The notes: generated by a model not told the origin, from the sequence alone. 64,000 bases of DNA from Pseudobdellovibrionaceae bacterium (GCA_020635075.1 JACKAM010000002.1:682001-746000), one strand, 5' to 3'; shown: positions 16,890-25,942, counted from the first letter of the stretch. Numbers and translations are program-made.

Positions 16890-16907
16890 CCTGAGCGAGC
16901 ATCAAGG

Positions 16908-17528
16908 ATGATTCAAAACGTTCCTTCGTTGGAAAAACTCACTCATGAGCTGGCAAAGCTTCCTGGTATTGGTCCAAAAACCGCCCAGCGGTTGGCCTAT
17001 TTTGTTTTAAGGTCTTCGGATGAGTATGTGGCCTCTTTGCGCCAGGCCCTGCAAATGGTGAAAGACAATATTCATGAGTGTCCTGAGTGCTTTTCCTACA
17101 CCGAAGAAGACGAGCTGTGCCGCTTTTGCCAAGACGCAAACCGGGATGATCACCTTCTGTGCGTGGTCGAAGACCCGGCGGACATTGGCCGTATTGAGTC
17201 CTCGGGTGTTTTTCGTGGGCGCTACCATGTCCTGCATGGGTCCATCTCCCCTCTTGATGGGATTTCGCCCCAGGATTTGAAGATTCCGCATTTGCTGCAA
17301 AAGATCCAAAGTGGCCTGGATGGGGCCCGCCCCAAGGTGACCGAAGTGATTTTGGCCCTGGATGCGGACCTGGAAGGGGATACGACAGTTCTTTATCTTG
17401 CCAAGGTGCTCCGAGAAAAGGGGATTCAGGTCTCCCGGATCGCTCACGGTGTTCCCATCGGTGGTGATATCGACTATATTGATCACAGGACCCTGGGGAG
17501 GGCCCTGGAAAACCGGGTAGTACTTTAA
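16908..17528 (+). CDS. recR: Recombination mediator RecR
   Basis: RecR works with RecF and RecO to load RecA at gaps. The 206-residue protein has the N-terminal helix-hairpin-helix (LPGIGPKTAQRLAYF, about 18-32), a four-Cys zinc motif (CPECFSYTEEDELCRFC, about 57-73) and a Toprim domain starting LCVVEDPADIGRIE, with later ALDADLEGDTT. Length is typical. It follows ybaB by 18 bases, and its stop overlaps the mglA start by one base. Confidence 0.97.
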   Translation: MIQNVPSLEKLTHELAKLPGIGPKTAQRLAYFVLRSSDEYVASLRQALQMVKDNIHECPECFSYTEEDELCRFCQDANRDDHLLCVVEDPADIGRIESSGVFRGRYHVLHGSISPLDGISPQDLKIPHLLQKIQSGLDGARPKVTEVILALDADLEGDTTVLYLAKVLREKGIQVSRIAHGVPIGGDIDYIDHRTLGRALENRVVL

Positions 17529-18121
17529 TGTCATTTGTTAATCGAGATACCAAAGAAATCCACTGTAAGATCGTTTATTACGGTCCATCTCTCGGCGGCA
17601 AGACCACCAATTTACAGTGGGTCTATCACAAGGCCGTTAGTGAGGAGAAATCCGACTTGGTTTCTTTGCCTGGTGATGTGGACCGGACTTTGTTTTTTGA
17701 TTTTCTCCCCATCGATATTGGCGACATTCGCGGCTACCGCACGAGATTTCATTTGTACACCGTGCCCGGCCAGGTTGTTTACGAACCCAGCCGCAAGTTG
17801 ATTCTTAAGGGTCTGGACGGAATCATCTTTGTTGCCGACTCTCAGGCCGAGAGGATGGATGAGAACATCCAGTCCCTTGTTGATTTGGAAAAAAACCTGA
17901 AACTTCAGGGTTACGACATCGCTGACTTGCCTCTTGTGTTTCAATACAACAAGCGCGATCTTCCTAATGCACTTCCTGTTGCGGAATTGCGCAGTAGCCT
18001 GAACCGCTTCAACGCCCCTGACTTTGAGGGAACTGCTCGCGAGGGAACCGGTGTGTTTGAGGCCCTTAAAACGGTTTCAAAATCCATTATTACGGTTCTC
18101 AAGGGCGGCGAGATCTATTAA
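17528..18121 (+). CDS. mglA: MglA-type Ras-like GTPase
   Basis: MglA sets cell polarity and controls gliding in Myxococcus; in Bdellovibrio a homologue takes part with RomR in prey invasion (established for that genus). The 197-residue protein starts with KEIHCKIVYYGPSLGGKTTN: the P-loop is GPSLGGKTT. The family's unusual TVPGQVVY replaces the Ras DTAGQ, and NKRDLP is the G4 motif. The start (TAATG) overlaps the recR stop. No mglB (the usual GTPase-activating partner) is adjacent on either side. Confidence 0.93.
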   Translation: MSFVNRDTKEIHCKIVYYGPSLGGKTTNLQWVYHKAVSEEKSDLVSLPGDVDRTLFFDFLPIDIGDIRGYRTRFHLYTVPGQVVYEPSRKLILKGLDGIIFVADSQAERMDENIQSLVDLEKNLKLQGYDIADLPLVFQYNKRDLPNALPVAELRSSLNRFNAPDFEGTAREGTGVFEALKTVSKSIITVLKGGEIY

Positions 18122-18152
18122 AAGTCTCTTACGTCTCTATTAAGGGAGGCTC

Positions 18153-19139
18153 ATGATGAAGGCCTTGGCCCGTGATATCCAAGAGCTCAAGAAAGAAAAA
18201 AACGCCGTTATCCTTGCTCACTACTACGAAGAAGGTGACATCCAGGACATTGCCGACCATGTGGGCGATAGCTTGTTTCTCGCGCAAATGGGGCAAAAAG
18301 TGGACGCCCCGGTTGTGCTTTTGGCTGGCGTTTATTTTATGGCCGAATCGGTAAAGATCCTTTCACCGGAAAAGACGGTACTTGTACCCGATCTGGCGGC
18401 TGGGTGTTCCCTGGTGGATCATTCACCTGTCGAGAAGTACCTTCACTGGCGGCAACAACATCCAGACGCCTTGTGCATGACCTACGTCAACAGCAGTGCG
18501 GCCGTAAAGGCCATCTCGGATGTGGTGTGCACATCCAGTAACGCGGAAAAGATCTTGGCTGGTATCCCCAAAGACAGAAGAGTTTTGTTTGGCCCCGATC
18601 ACAATCTTGGCAGCTATCTCTCCAAGAAGCTGAACCGTGAGATGATCCTGTGGCCCGGTGCCTGTGAAGTCCACGTGCTGTTTTCAGCGCGCAAGTTGTT
18701 TGAGCTCAAAAGCCAGTACCCGGAAGCACCAGTGCTGGCCCATCCAGAGTGCTTGGATTCGGTCCTTCAATATGCTGACGTGATTGGCTCCACATCGAAA
18801 CTTCTGCAAGAAGTGAAGGACAACCCTTCCCATCAGTTTATCGTCGCTACCGAATCCGGGATCTTTCATCAGATGAAAAAGGTGCGCCCCGAAGCTGAGC
18901 TCATCCAAGCTCCGGCCGAAGGAAGTTGCTCGTGTAACGAATGCCCCTACATGAAGCTCAACACTCTTGAAAAAATCAAAGCGGCTCTTGAAAACCTTAA
19001 GCCCGAGGTCACGCTGAACGAAACCATTCGCCAGCGAGCGCAGGTGCCACTGGATCGTATGATGACCTTAACTCAAGGTGGATGTGTGGAGTGGCCTGAG
19101 ACATTTGCCGTTTCCAAAGAGGAGCTGGCTCTTGTTTGA
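18153..19139 (+). CDS. nadA: Quinolinate synthase A
   Basis: NadA makes quinolinate from iminoaspartate and dihydroxyacetone phosphate in NAD synthesis, using a 4Fe-4S cluster. The 328-residue product begins with the family's ILAHYYEEGDIQDIADHVGDS. Likely cluster ligands are Cys85 (AAGCSLVD), Cys171 (WPGACEVH) and a Cys of SCSCNECPYM (259-264). A clear AGGGAGG ribosome binding site precedes the start. nadB and nadC are not in this window. The next gene overlaps its 3' end. Confidence 0.96.
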   Translation: MMKALARDIQELKKEKNAVILAHYYEEGDIQDIADHVGDSLFLAQMGQKVDAPVVLLAGVYFMAESVKILSPEKTVLVPDLAAGCSLVDHSPVEKYLHWRQQHPDALCMTYVNSSAAVKAISDVVCTSSNAEKILAGIPKDRRVLFGPDHNLGSYLSKKLNREMILWPGACEVHVLFSARKLFELKSQYPEAPVLAHPECLDSVLQYADVIGSTSKLLQEVKDNPSHQFIVATESGIFHQMKKVRPEAELIQAPAEGSCSCNECPYMKLNTLEKIKAALENLKPEVTLNETIRQRAQVPLDRMMTLTQGGCVEWPETFAVSKEELALV

Positions 19140-19719
19140 GGTGCCCCTTAAAGACATTCGTCACCACCTGGGTGATGAGAGTTTTTATTTTGAAGTCAGC
19201 GAAGACTGGGCTTCCCGGCATGAAAATCACCGGCGCTCCATTCGCCATCACTTGTTTAATCACCTATCTGATCTGGGGTGGAGTCCTTCCCGAGGAGTCC
19301 TTGAGCCCGGTAGTGAACGCCTGGCGAGTGATCCCCCACTGAGCTTGAGTCATTGCCCCGCAGCCGGAGGCTTTGCCTATTTGTCGCCAGAATCAAATAC
19401 CCATGTGGGCTTTGATGTGGAAGATCCGGACAGAGTCACGGTGGAAGTGGTGGCGAGGATTTCCCGCGATGAAGAAGTGCAAATGGCCCCTGATCCGGCC
19501 TCCCTCTGGGTGGCTAAAGAGGCCACTTATAAGGCTCTACCAAAGGAAATTCAGCCCCTGGTGATTGGTCAAATTGAGATTCATAATTGGTTAACACTTG
19601 GCCACAACTTCTACACCTTTACTGGTGGGGTTTTTGGATCACAACACTTTCGAAACGCCCAGGGCCTCGTATTAGGATCTGGGGGTCTAAAAATGGGATT
19701 CTTTCTTTTTCCCGCTTAA
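19132..19719 (+). CDS. 4'-phosphopantetheinyl transferase superfamily protein
   Basis: These enzymes transfer the phosphopantetheine arm to carrier proteins. The two signature motifs are present: VGFDVED (metal-binding Asp) and SLWVAKEATYKAL (WxxKEAxYK). The frame opens at 19078, but the TTG at 19132 has GAGGAG just upstream inside nadA and gives LFEVPLKDIRHHL at the N-terminus; 195 residues results. The overlap with nadA is 8 bases. Its carrier protein partner is not in the window. Confidence 0.85.
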   Translation: MFEVPLKDIRHHLGDESFYFEVSEDWASRHENHRRSIRHHLFNHLSDLGWSPSRGVLEPGSERLASDPPLSLSHCPAAGGFAYLSPESNTHVGFDVEDPDRVTVEVVARISRDEEVQMAPDPASLWVAKEATYKALPKEIQPLVIGQIEIHNWLTLGHNFYTFTGGVFGSQHFRNAQGLVLGSGGLKMGFFLFPA

Positions 19720-19815
19720 TATTCTTTGACCCATACCGATAGATTTTACAGCAGGCCTTTAGTCATGGGTGAAGTGATGCGGGGCCAAATGTGAAAATGA
19801 GAGCGAGGAACCGAC

Positions 19816-20223
19816 ATGCCTGTAAGAGCGGAAAGAAGGCACGCGGACAGAAAGTCAGTGGATAGTATTGAGGTCTCGGACCTGACAAGTCTGTCGAATT
19901 ACCGTGTCATAGCAAAAAAGGGAAACATTGTTGATGCCTCAACAACAGGTTTCATGATTCAGATCGAGCGCAAAGATCTGCTACCTACCGACTTAAAATC
20001 AAATTTGAGTTTGGACTCTTTGATTGGACAACAAGTTGTCCTATTTCTTCCTCAGATGAACTTGGACCTTGATGGCACGGTCAACCGCACAGCCCACAAA
20101 GGTAAGGGCTGCTTTGAAATTGCCATTGAGTTTTCTCGTGATGTGCCAGAGTACTGGCGGGAATGTCTGATTGATCTTTTGCCCGCACCGGGCGAAATGG
20201 AAGACGAAGAAGAGGCCGGTTGA
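19816..20223 (+). CDS. PilZ-domain protein
   Basis: 135 residues with the c-di-GMP-binding pattern of PilZ: an Arg-rich start (RAERRHADRK) followed by a DASTTGF box (DxSxxG) and a beta-barrel-like remainder. It ends in an acidic tail (EMEDEEEAG). GAGGA sits 6 bases before the ATG. It probably senses cyclic di-GMP. The spacing between the Arg motif and DxSxxG (about 30 residues) is within the family range. Confidence 0.8.
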   Translation: MPVRAERRHADRKSVDSIEVSDLTSLSNYRVIAKKGNIVDASTTGFMIQIERKDLLPTDLKSNLSLDSLIGQQVVLFLPQMNLDLDGTVNRTAHKGKGCFEIAIEFSRDVPEYWRECLIDLLPAPGEMEDEEEAG

Positions 20224-20236
20224 GACCGGCCTTTTT
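20213..20236 (+). terminator. Terminator of the PilZ gene
   Basis: Perfect 8-bp stem AGGCCGGT/ACCGGCCT with loop TGAG and five T, overlapping the stop codon. Confidence 0.9.
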
Positions 20237-20239
20237 CAT

Positions 20240-20887
20240 TTATGCGAGCGACGTAAACTCCGGAAGCCCTTCCTCACCAATTAACACCAAAGAATAACTA
20301 GCGGGAAAAAACCAACTTAAGGCCTCAAGTATTCCCATGTGCTCTTCCTGCGGGGGATTTCCCAAGGACTCGGCCGAAAAACAAAGATCAAATGCATCTC
20401 CTTGCTCCGACATCACCAACACCCGTGGGTCTTCAACCCCTTGTTGGCTGAGAAACTCCTTCACAATTTTACGGGCATAGGTGGGAAAGTACTCCTCCGT
20501 GGGAGGGCCTGCAACAATCACCTCCCCCTCAGCGATCTCAAAAAGACCACCACCCTCCATGACCGGCTCGTGATCGGCAAAAAACTTACCTGTGGTTTGA
20601 TAGAGCCACAGCTGGCCATAGGTGAGAACGTAATCCGGAGTGGGCTTTTGCGGATTTAGGGCCAAGCCGACGCCTTGATTCAGAAGCCACTGAAAGACCT
20701 CGGTAACAGGCTCACCCTCAACGCCCTCACCAATTTCCACAAACAGATAGGGCCACCCATCCGGGCCGGTCTGGGGGGTGTCCGTCAAAATGCGACAGTC
20801 CAGAGAGGGGAGCAGACCAAGAAGCTCCTCTTCCCACTGTTCATTACGTAAGGCATCGGGCTGAGAAATAAGCTTATTTAGATTCAT
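20240..20887 (-). CDS. Hypothetical cytoplasmic protein
   Basis: The frame opens at 21052, but that would overlap the upstream gene by over 100 bases, so the ATG at 20887 (MNLNKLISQPDALRNEQWEEE, 215 residues) is preferred even though its ribosome binding site is weak. The product is acidic, has no signal peptide or membrane segment, and contains repeated Gly/Glu patches (FVEIGEGVEGEPVTEVF, EGGGLFEIAEGE). I do not recognise a family. Confidence 0.6.
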   Translation of the reverse strand: MNLNKLISQPDALRNEQWEEELLGLLPSLDCRILTDTPQTGPDGWPYLFVEIGEGVEGEPVTEVFQWLLNQGVGLALNPQKPTPDYVLTYGQLWLYQTTGKFFADHEPVMEGGGLFEIAEGEVIVAGPPTEEYFPTYARKIVKEFLSQQGVEDPRVLVMSEQGDAFDLCFSAESLGNPPQEEHMGILEALSWFFPASYSLVLIGEEGLPEFTSLA

Positions 20888-20936
20888 GGGTCGGGATATA
20901 GCACAGACCTGAGGGATTGCAATAGGAGGCTGTGTG

Positions 20937-22346
20937 TTACTTCTTCTCTTCTTCTTGAGGAGGAAGTTCAACCGCGCCAATGTCAGGACTGGCGTCCCTT
21001 TCTTTGCCTTCCAAATCCAGCTCGGCACCGACAACGACAACGCCTTGGTCACGGACTTTGCTGATGACTTCTGCGTGCTCAGGGTCGAGGCGAATACCCA
21101 GATCGGGATCCGATTTAAAGTACTCGGGCTTAGAGATCACGTTGGCCAAGTAGGTGTTCGGTGATCCTCCGCCGCGTGTGTAAGATGTGGGATAAAGCAG
21201 GTTATTGGCCACATCAGGGTTTGAGTTCACAAAGCGAATGTCGAGAGCGGCAAAGGTGGCGGCATCGGTTGAATACACCGTATTGTGGTGAACCTTGGCA
21301 TCGATGGCCTGCTCAAGGCCAATACCGGTATCAAAGCGGTTCTGCGTAGAAGCCACAATCAGATTATTGCGAATCACTCCACCGAAGTGGCCGACGTATT
21401 TGGCAGCCTCAGTTGTCACTCCCGGATAATCAGTATAGGATCGACCGATTTCATCTTTTGTTTCGCCCAGGCCAAAACCAATTCCTCTGGCGCAATTGTG
21501 AATAAAGTTGCGCTCCACCAAGGTATCGCGACTGGAGTTCCAAAAGTGAACCGCATGCTCAGCCAGTCCGCCATTGTTACAATAGATGTCTTTAAAGACG
21601 TTATCGCGCACCCACCAATTGCGACTCTTGTGGGCATCGATGCCGCCCGTGTAGCAGCCACCACCAGATGGATCCACTTTGGCCCGCCCGCTGGCGGTTA
21701 GCACAAAGCTGGAACAGGCCACTTCCACGTTGTCACTTGGGGTGTTGAAGGAACTCGACTTGATAAACTGTTGCCTGCCATCTTCCAACTGAACATTGTA
21801 GACCTTGCCGCCCACTCCCCCATCCACAAAGTGAATGAGATGATAAAAGCTTCTTCTCACCGTCACGTTGGCAATGACCACGTTTACGGCACTGATTTGG
21901 ATGATGGAACCACCCTGGTGATTGCCATCGAGAATCACATCCTCCGGACGACCCGTAGATGAAGCCAATCGCAATCCAGCGGTGTTGAATTGGAGGGTGG
22001 CGCTGAGGTTGTACACTCCCGGCGAAAGAATAAAGGCCGTGCCCGGAACCGCACTTTGAATAAGCCCTGGGAGGGCACTCGCCTGGCTCGGATTAATCTG
22101 CTCCACTTGAACTGAGCCCTCGCGCACGTCCAGCTCTGGACAAAGCTTGCTGGCTTCAGGAATGACCGGGCCACCGGGGCCGTTGTTGTTATTGTTATTA
22201 TTATTGTTGTTGGTGCTACCGCCCTGGTTCTGGGCCTCCTGGCCGAGGAGCTTGTTGCCTACGCCCATACCGCTGCAGTTTTGATTGATCATAAGGACCC
22301 CTGTCACCATTAACATGACAGCGGCCATCAGGCCCACACGACGCAA
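20937..22346 (-). CDS. Exported right-handed beta-helix protein
   Basis: The protein has successive parallel beta-helix coils (VNVVIANVTVRRSFYHLIHF, RNWWVRDNVFKDIYC, DTLVERNFIHNCARGIGFG, VIRNNLIVAS, VHHNTVYS, VANNLLYP), the fold of pectate lyases and other polysaccharide-active or adhesive proteins. The chosen TTG start at 22346 (GAGGGGG upstream, 469 residues) gives a signal sequence RRVGLMAAVMLMVTGVLM ending at a Cys (NQNCSG), a poor but possible lipobox. A longer frame to 22457 would overlap the upstream gene. A ten-Asn tract separates the anchor from the helix. No catalytic residues can be assigned. Confidence 0.78.
   Translation of the reverse strand: MRRVGLMAAVMLMVTGVLMINQNCSGMGVGNKLLGQEAQNQGGSTNNNNNNNNNNGPGGPVIPEASKLCPELDVREGSVQVEQINPSQASALPGLIQSAVPGTAFILSPGVYNLSATLQFNTAGLRLASSTGRPEDVILDGNHQGGSIIQISAVNVVIANVTVRRSFYHLIHFVDGGVGGKVYNVQLEDGRQQFIKSSSFNTPSDNVEVACSSFVLTASGRAKVDPSGGGCYTGGIDAHKSRNWWVRDNVFKDIYCNNGGLAEHAVHFWNSSRDTLVERNFIHNCARGIGFGLGETKDEIGRSYTDYPGVTTEAAKYVGHFGGVIRNNLIVASTQNRFDTGIGLEQAIDAKVHHNTVYSTDAATFAALDIRFVNSNPDVANNLLYPTSYTRGGGSPNTYLANVISKPEYFKSDPDLGIRLDPEHAEVISKVRDQGVVVVGAELDLEGKERDASPDIGAVELPPQEEEKK
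22182..22211. repeat. Trinucleotide repeat encoding ten consecutive Asn
   Basis: Ten consecutive GTT/ATT triplets on the plus strand (AAC/AAT codons on the coding minus strand) form a 30-base low-complexity tract near the N-terminus of the beta-helix protein. Length changes would be in frame. Confidence 0.9.
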
Positions 22347-22422
22347 ATTTCCCCCTCGCAGGCCACACTCCTGGCCCTCGACAATTGTAGCATGAGGGCT
22401 AGCTGTTAGGCGCCCCCGTGTT

Positions 22423-23616
22423 TCATCTTGAGATGCTATTGAGGAATTCCCGACCACTCGAGTTCGTTAGGGTCGTCGATTGGTCTGAAGTCAGACAGCC
22501 ACAGGGGCCTTGGCTTCCTTCACAGCTACAGGGGGTGAGGTGGTTGAGCATGTCCTCAAAGAGGCTTAGGTTGCGCCCGGGGCGGTATTTTTCAACTGAA
22601 AAGTCAGAGCCAAACAAGATCCTGTGGACGCCAAATCGGTTCCACTCTGAGAATGACGGTGCTCTCAAGGATTTAACGATCGGAGATGCGGGCAATAGTG
22701 CGCTGGCGACGATACTGACAGCACGAAAGGTGGTTGAGGACTCGATCCACAGATTGGCCAGACGACTACCCGCTTCGAGATCATTGATCATCTTAAGGTT
22801 GCGCCAATCATTAGCCCCGTGAGCAAAAATAAACTGAACGCGGGAGAACTTTTTGACAATCGGAAGCACCGCCTGAAGCTCGGCTGCATTTTGGATTTCC
22901 GTAATTTCATTTTCCTGGGCAATATGTCGAAAGCCTTCGGAGGCGAGGGCCTGCTGGCGAATAGCTTCGCGCTTTTTGCCATCGATATCCTCATCCTCAC
23001 TTTCAGTGATCTCTATCATCGCATCGTACTCAATGAAGTCCTCAAGAAGCTCATCGCGATACTGAAAAAAGGGCAGATTAAGGTGGATGAGGACAAACTT
23101 CGCCTTATCACCAGCCTTTGCGAGAGCTCGGCTCAAGCCCTCCGTGTTTTGTATGTTGGTAAAGGACACCTGGTCTCGGGTGAATTGCTCGTAGGGGTTG
23201 GACTCATTGCGCAGCTTTAGTCCCTTCATACCCGGGAGATTCAAGCAATCGTTCAGATAGGAATCTAAATCCGGCCAAAGCAGATTGCCACCACACAAGC
23301 CCGTGGCACGATCTTTAAGTAGGCCAACCACTTCGGAGGTGATGCGATCACCCAGCTGACGGTCTTTTTGCCAATCACCGCTCGGACTATATCCCGAAGT
23401 AATCAGATAAGAAGGTGATATCAACAAGAGGTGATCGACCCTTTCCAGGATGCCGGAGGCTTTGAGCTTTTCTACCTGTGCTTCGGCTGGCTCGAAGTTT
23501 AAGTGAACATGAGTGTCTAGACTTGCACGCAATGGAGCCACCTTGCCTGCCTGGGCCTGGATCAGCCACGACAAAGTCAAAAGGGCAAGAAATGTCTTAG
23601 TCCGCACACAAGTCAC
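22423..23616 (-). CDS. Exported amidohydrolase-family protein
   Basis: 397 residues with a signal peptide (TFLALLTLSWLIQAQA). The metal motif DTHVHLN (His36, His38) and a late FGSDFSVE with the family's GSD Asp support a TIM-barrel metal-dependent hydrolase of the amidohydrolase-2 type. His residues at VLIHLNLPF and FIFAHGANDW are candidates for the remaining ligands. The C-terminus is Cys-rich (CSCEGSQGPCGC), which is unusual. The GTG start follows GGGAG. It lies 11 bases after the next gene upstream and 76 bases before the beta-helix gene, so the three may be one transcript. The substrate is unknown. Confidence 0.75.
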   Translation of the reverse strand: MTCVRTKTFLALLTLSWLIQAQAGKVAPLRASLDTHVHLNFEPAEAQVEKLKASGILERVDHLLLISPSYLITSGYSPSGDWQKDRQLGDRITSEVVGLLKDRATGLCGGNLLWPDLDSYLNDCLNLPGMKGLKLRNESNPYEQFTRDQVSFTNIQNTEGLSRALAKAGDKAKFVLIHLNLPFFQYRDELLEDFIEYDAMIEITESEDEDIDGKKREAIRQQALASEGFRHIAQENEITEIQNAAELQAVLPIVKKFSRVQFIFAHGANDWRNLKMINDLEAGSRLANLWIESSTTFRAVSIVASALLPASPIVKSLRAPSFSEWNRFGVHRILFGSDFSVEKYRPGRNLSLFEDMLNHLTPCSCEGSQGPCGCLTSDQSTTLTNSSGREFLNSISR

Positions 23617-23627
23617 CGCTCTACTCC

Positions 23628-24791
23628 CTATTGTTGAGACTTCTTTTTTAGTGCTTCTTCAGCTGCATCATGAAAGCCCTGGACGAAATCCTTGAGTAAG
23701 AAGGGATCAGATGTCATGCCGACTAGCCGGCTCATGCGCTCATGGAGGGATTTCCAAATGCGCTCAGACTCCCAAACCTCAGCTGGCGTTGGTTTTCCGC
23801 TATCGATGTAAGGAAGATAAGCCTTGGCGTGGGCAAGCAGCTCCTCACCGTGAGCGGCAGAAAGAATAAAAAACTCAGCCAAGACATCAAGATCAGAGGC
23901 AGTGGGAGTTCCAAAGTAGTAATTTCTGCGGAACATCTTGTTCAATTCAGTATCAAGAATCTGAATGGCTCTCAAATCGCCATCGCTCAGCTTGTCCGGA
24001 TCAATTGAGGGTCCACTGATTCTCCCTGCCAGACGGGCTTCGACATAGGCAACCGCTGCATCCACTTTTTGCTGAGGGGAGACTTCTTCTTTTAGGCGAC
24101 TGAGATCCATTTCTTTGCCGCCATGTTTTTTAATGTTTGTCGCCATGATTCCCACGGCCTGGGAGAAGGTAAGCGAGGGCTGAGTGAGAATGGCCTGAGA
24201 TGTGGCTCCTTCACTCAGGCAGCTGCGCCAACCATACCAGCGCAGGTTGTGCTGGGTGAGCATCAAGGGGTCCAAACGACGAAATGTGGAGCCGTCTTTT
24301 GTTCTCGTCGTGATGTCGTCGGACATTTGCACGGGAAAGCTAAACTTGGTCTTGCCGTTCTCGTCACCCTTGTACAGAAGCTCAAAATTGAGGTTACGCG
24401 CCAGTGATCGACAAACGGCCGACCAGGTTTCGCGTAGGGGTTTGTCGATCGTTTCTGCTTCCGCATCACAAAGCTTAACGGCTGCATCCCAGGCTTTGTC
24501 CGAGGCATCGTCTTTCTTTTCGCCTCGAGCGACGTGAATAGGAGCGTACAACAATGCCCCGGCCATACAAAGGGGGCCCGTGAGTACACAGGCCAAACCG
24601 CCCACATAAAAAGCCGTGATAAATCCAGCCGAGCTCTCCTCGATGTCGGTCGGGCAATAGTGCCTTCGGCTTGGCACCTCCTTTAAGACCTTTTCATCGT
24701 CGGCGTCTGCGGCAAAGGCCGGAGGAGCAGCAATCATTGCGGCAAGGAGTAGGGTCAAAGGAAACTGGGCCAGTGAATCGGGGCATTTCAT
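23628..24791 (-). CDS. Exported Cys-containing protein, unknown function
   Basis: The ATG at 24791, with AGAGGT upstream, gives 387 residues and a signal peptide (FPLTLLLAAMIAAPPAFA); the frame runs 41 codons further upstream without a better site. A second hydrophobic stretch (ITAFYVGGLACVLTGPLCMAGALLYAPIHVA, broken by charged ends) could be a membrane segment. The remainder is helical and charged. No known domain. It heads a three-gene exported-protein cluster on the minus strand. Confidence 0.68.
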   Translation of the reverse strand: MKCPDSLAQFPLTLLLAAMIAAPPAFAADADDEKVLKEVPSRRHYCPTDIEESSAGFITAFYVGGLACVLTGPLCMAGALLYAPIHVARGEKKDDASDKAWDAAVKLCDAEAETIDKPLRETWSAVCRSLARNLNFELLYKGDENGKTKFSFPVQMSDDITTRTKDGSTFRRLDPLMLTQHNLRWYGWRSCLSEGATSQAILTQPSLTFSQAVGIMATNIKKHGGKEMDLSRLKEEVSPQQKVDAAVAYVEARLAGRISGPSIDPDKLSDGDLRAIQILDTELNKMFRRNYYFGTPTASDLDVLAEFFILSAAHGEELLAHAKAYLPYIDSGKPTPAEVWESERIWKSLHERMSRLVGMTSDPFLLKDFVQGFHDAAEEALKKKSQQ

Positions 24792-25103
24792 GGCACGACC
24801 TCTTGGGGTAAAGGTTGGGGGCTTTTTTCGAGGCTCCAGGGTGCAAAGGGCAGTCCAGTCCCTTTCCTGGCTAGCTTCCAAGCCAAGACCCAGCCCTGGC
24901 CATTTTTCTGTCACCCCTCACCCAAAATTGTCTCTTCTTTCCCAGGACTTATTCGACATCAGACCTGTCCGGAGGTTCTCCTCAAGTTACACGTACTGGC
25001 CTTTCATCTCGATGGGATTAGTCTAGAAGGCTTCGAGAGCCTTCTGATTGGGGGCGGTTGGAGATATACTGAGCGCAGTTCTCCATTGAATCGAGGCACT
25101 GGC

Positions 25104-25928
25104 ATGGCTGATGTAAAAAAGACCTTTTTCTGCATTGGTTGCCTACAACACATGAAGATGCCCATTCCTCTGCGGGGACCCCTCGCCTGGCCTTTTCGGG
25201 TTTTTGGCATCAAGCCGAGCCAAATGAACCCAAACCTTTGCACCATCTGCGAAGTGATGTTCACCAAGGTCAAGAAATCGAAGCAGATCTCCATAGATTC
25301 GACCATTATGTTTGCCGACTTGCGCGGCTATACCAGCATGTTCGAAGCCAGCGAGTCGGATAAAATCATGAGCCTTCTTCATGATTTTTACGATACCTGC
25401 TCAAACGAGGTGTGGGCCCGGGGGGGAATCATCAATAAATTCATTGGTGATTGTGTACTGGCAATTTTTAACTTTCCTATCATGCAGGAGCGCCACGGGA
25501 GAGCAGCAGTACTCGCTGCCCTTGAGCTGCTTCGCCAATGTGTTGAAAAGACTTGGCTGGATTGTACGTCAGATCCAAATATGTGTATTCCTGTGTGTGT
25601 TGGTGTTGGCATCCACTCCGGCAAGACTTCGATTGGCGAAGTTGGCTCCTCTTACAAGGATTTCACGGCAATCGGTCCGGTTGTGAACTTGGCCTCGCGC
25701 TTACAAAGTGCTGCAAAGCCAGGTGAGATTCTCATTACCCCTCAGGTATACAGTGAAGTTCAGGACATATTTCCCAACCTTAATCCTAAGACAATTTCCA
25801 TCAAGGGATTTAAAGATCCCGTTGAAGTCTATTCCATTGACCAGCAGGTGATCATGCAAGCCAAGGAGGCCATTGACCGGGCCCTAGGCCCTTCAGGCGG
25901 GGAAAAATCCGACCACGCATCCGCCTAA
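25104..25928 (+). CDS. Class III adenylate/guanylate cyclase with N-terminal Cys motifs
   Basis: The catalytic domain (about 65-240) has the metal-binding Asp pair in FADLRGYT (Asp72) and FIGDCVLAIF (Asp116), and the transition-state residues in GPVVNLASRL (Asn195, Arg199); the substrate-contact segment is KDFTAIG. All key positions look intact. Ahead of it lie two CxxC pairs (Cys10/13 and Cys46/49) that could bind zinc or a cluster, an unusual sensory N-terminus. ATG 25104 (GAGG upstream, 274 residues) is preferred over the TTG at 25086. It is soluble. Whether it makes cAMP or cGMP is not decided. Confidence 0.88.
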   Translation: MADVKKTFFCIGCLQHMKMPIPLRGPLAWPFRVFGIKPSQMNPNLCTICEVMFTKVKKSKQISIDSTIMFADLRGYTSMFEASESDKIMSLLHDFYDTCSNEVWARGGIINKFIGDCVLAIFNFPIMQERHGRAAVLAALELLRQCVEKTWLDCTSDPNMCIPVCVGVGIHSGKTSIGEVGSSYKDFTAIGPVVNLASRLQSAAKPGEILITPQVYSEVQDIFPNLNPKTISIKGFKDPVEVYSIDQQVIMQAKEAIDRALGPSGGEKSDHASA

Positions 25929-25942
25929 TGGGAACCCGGCAA

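Noticed and set aside
16939..17553. 204-codon minus-strand frame
   Set aside because: Entirely antisense to recR; Pro/Gly/His-rich shadow composition.
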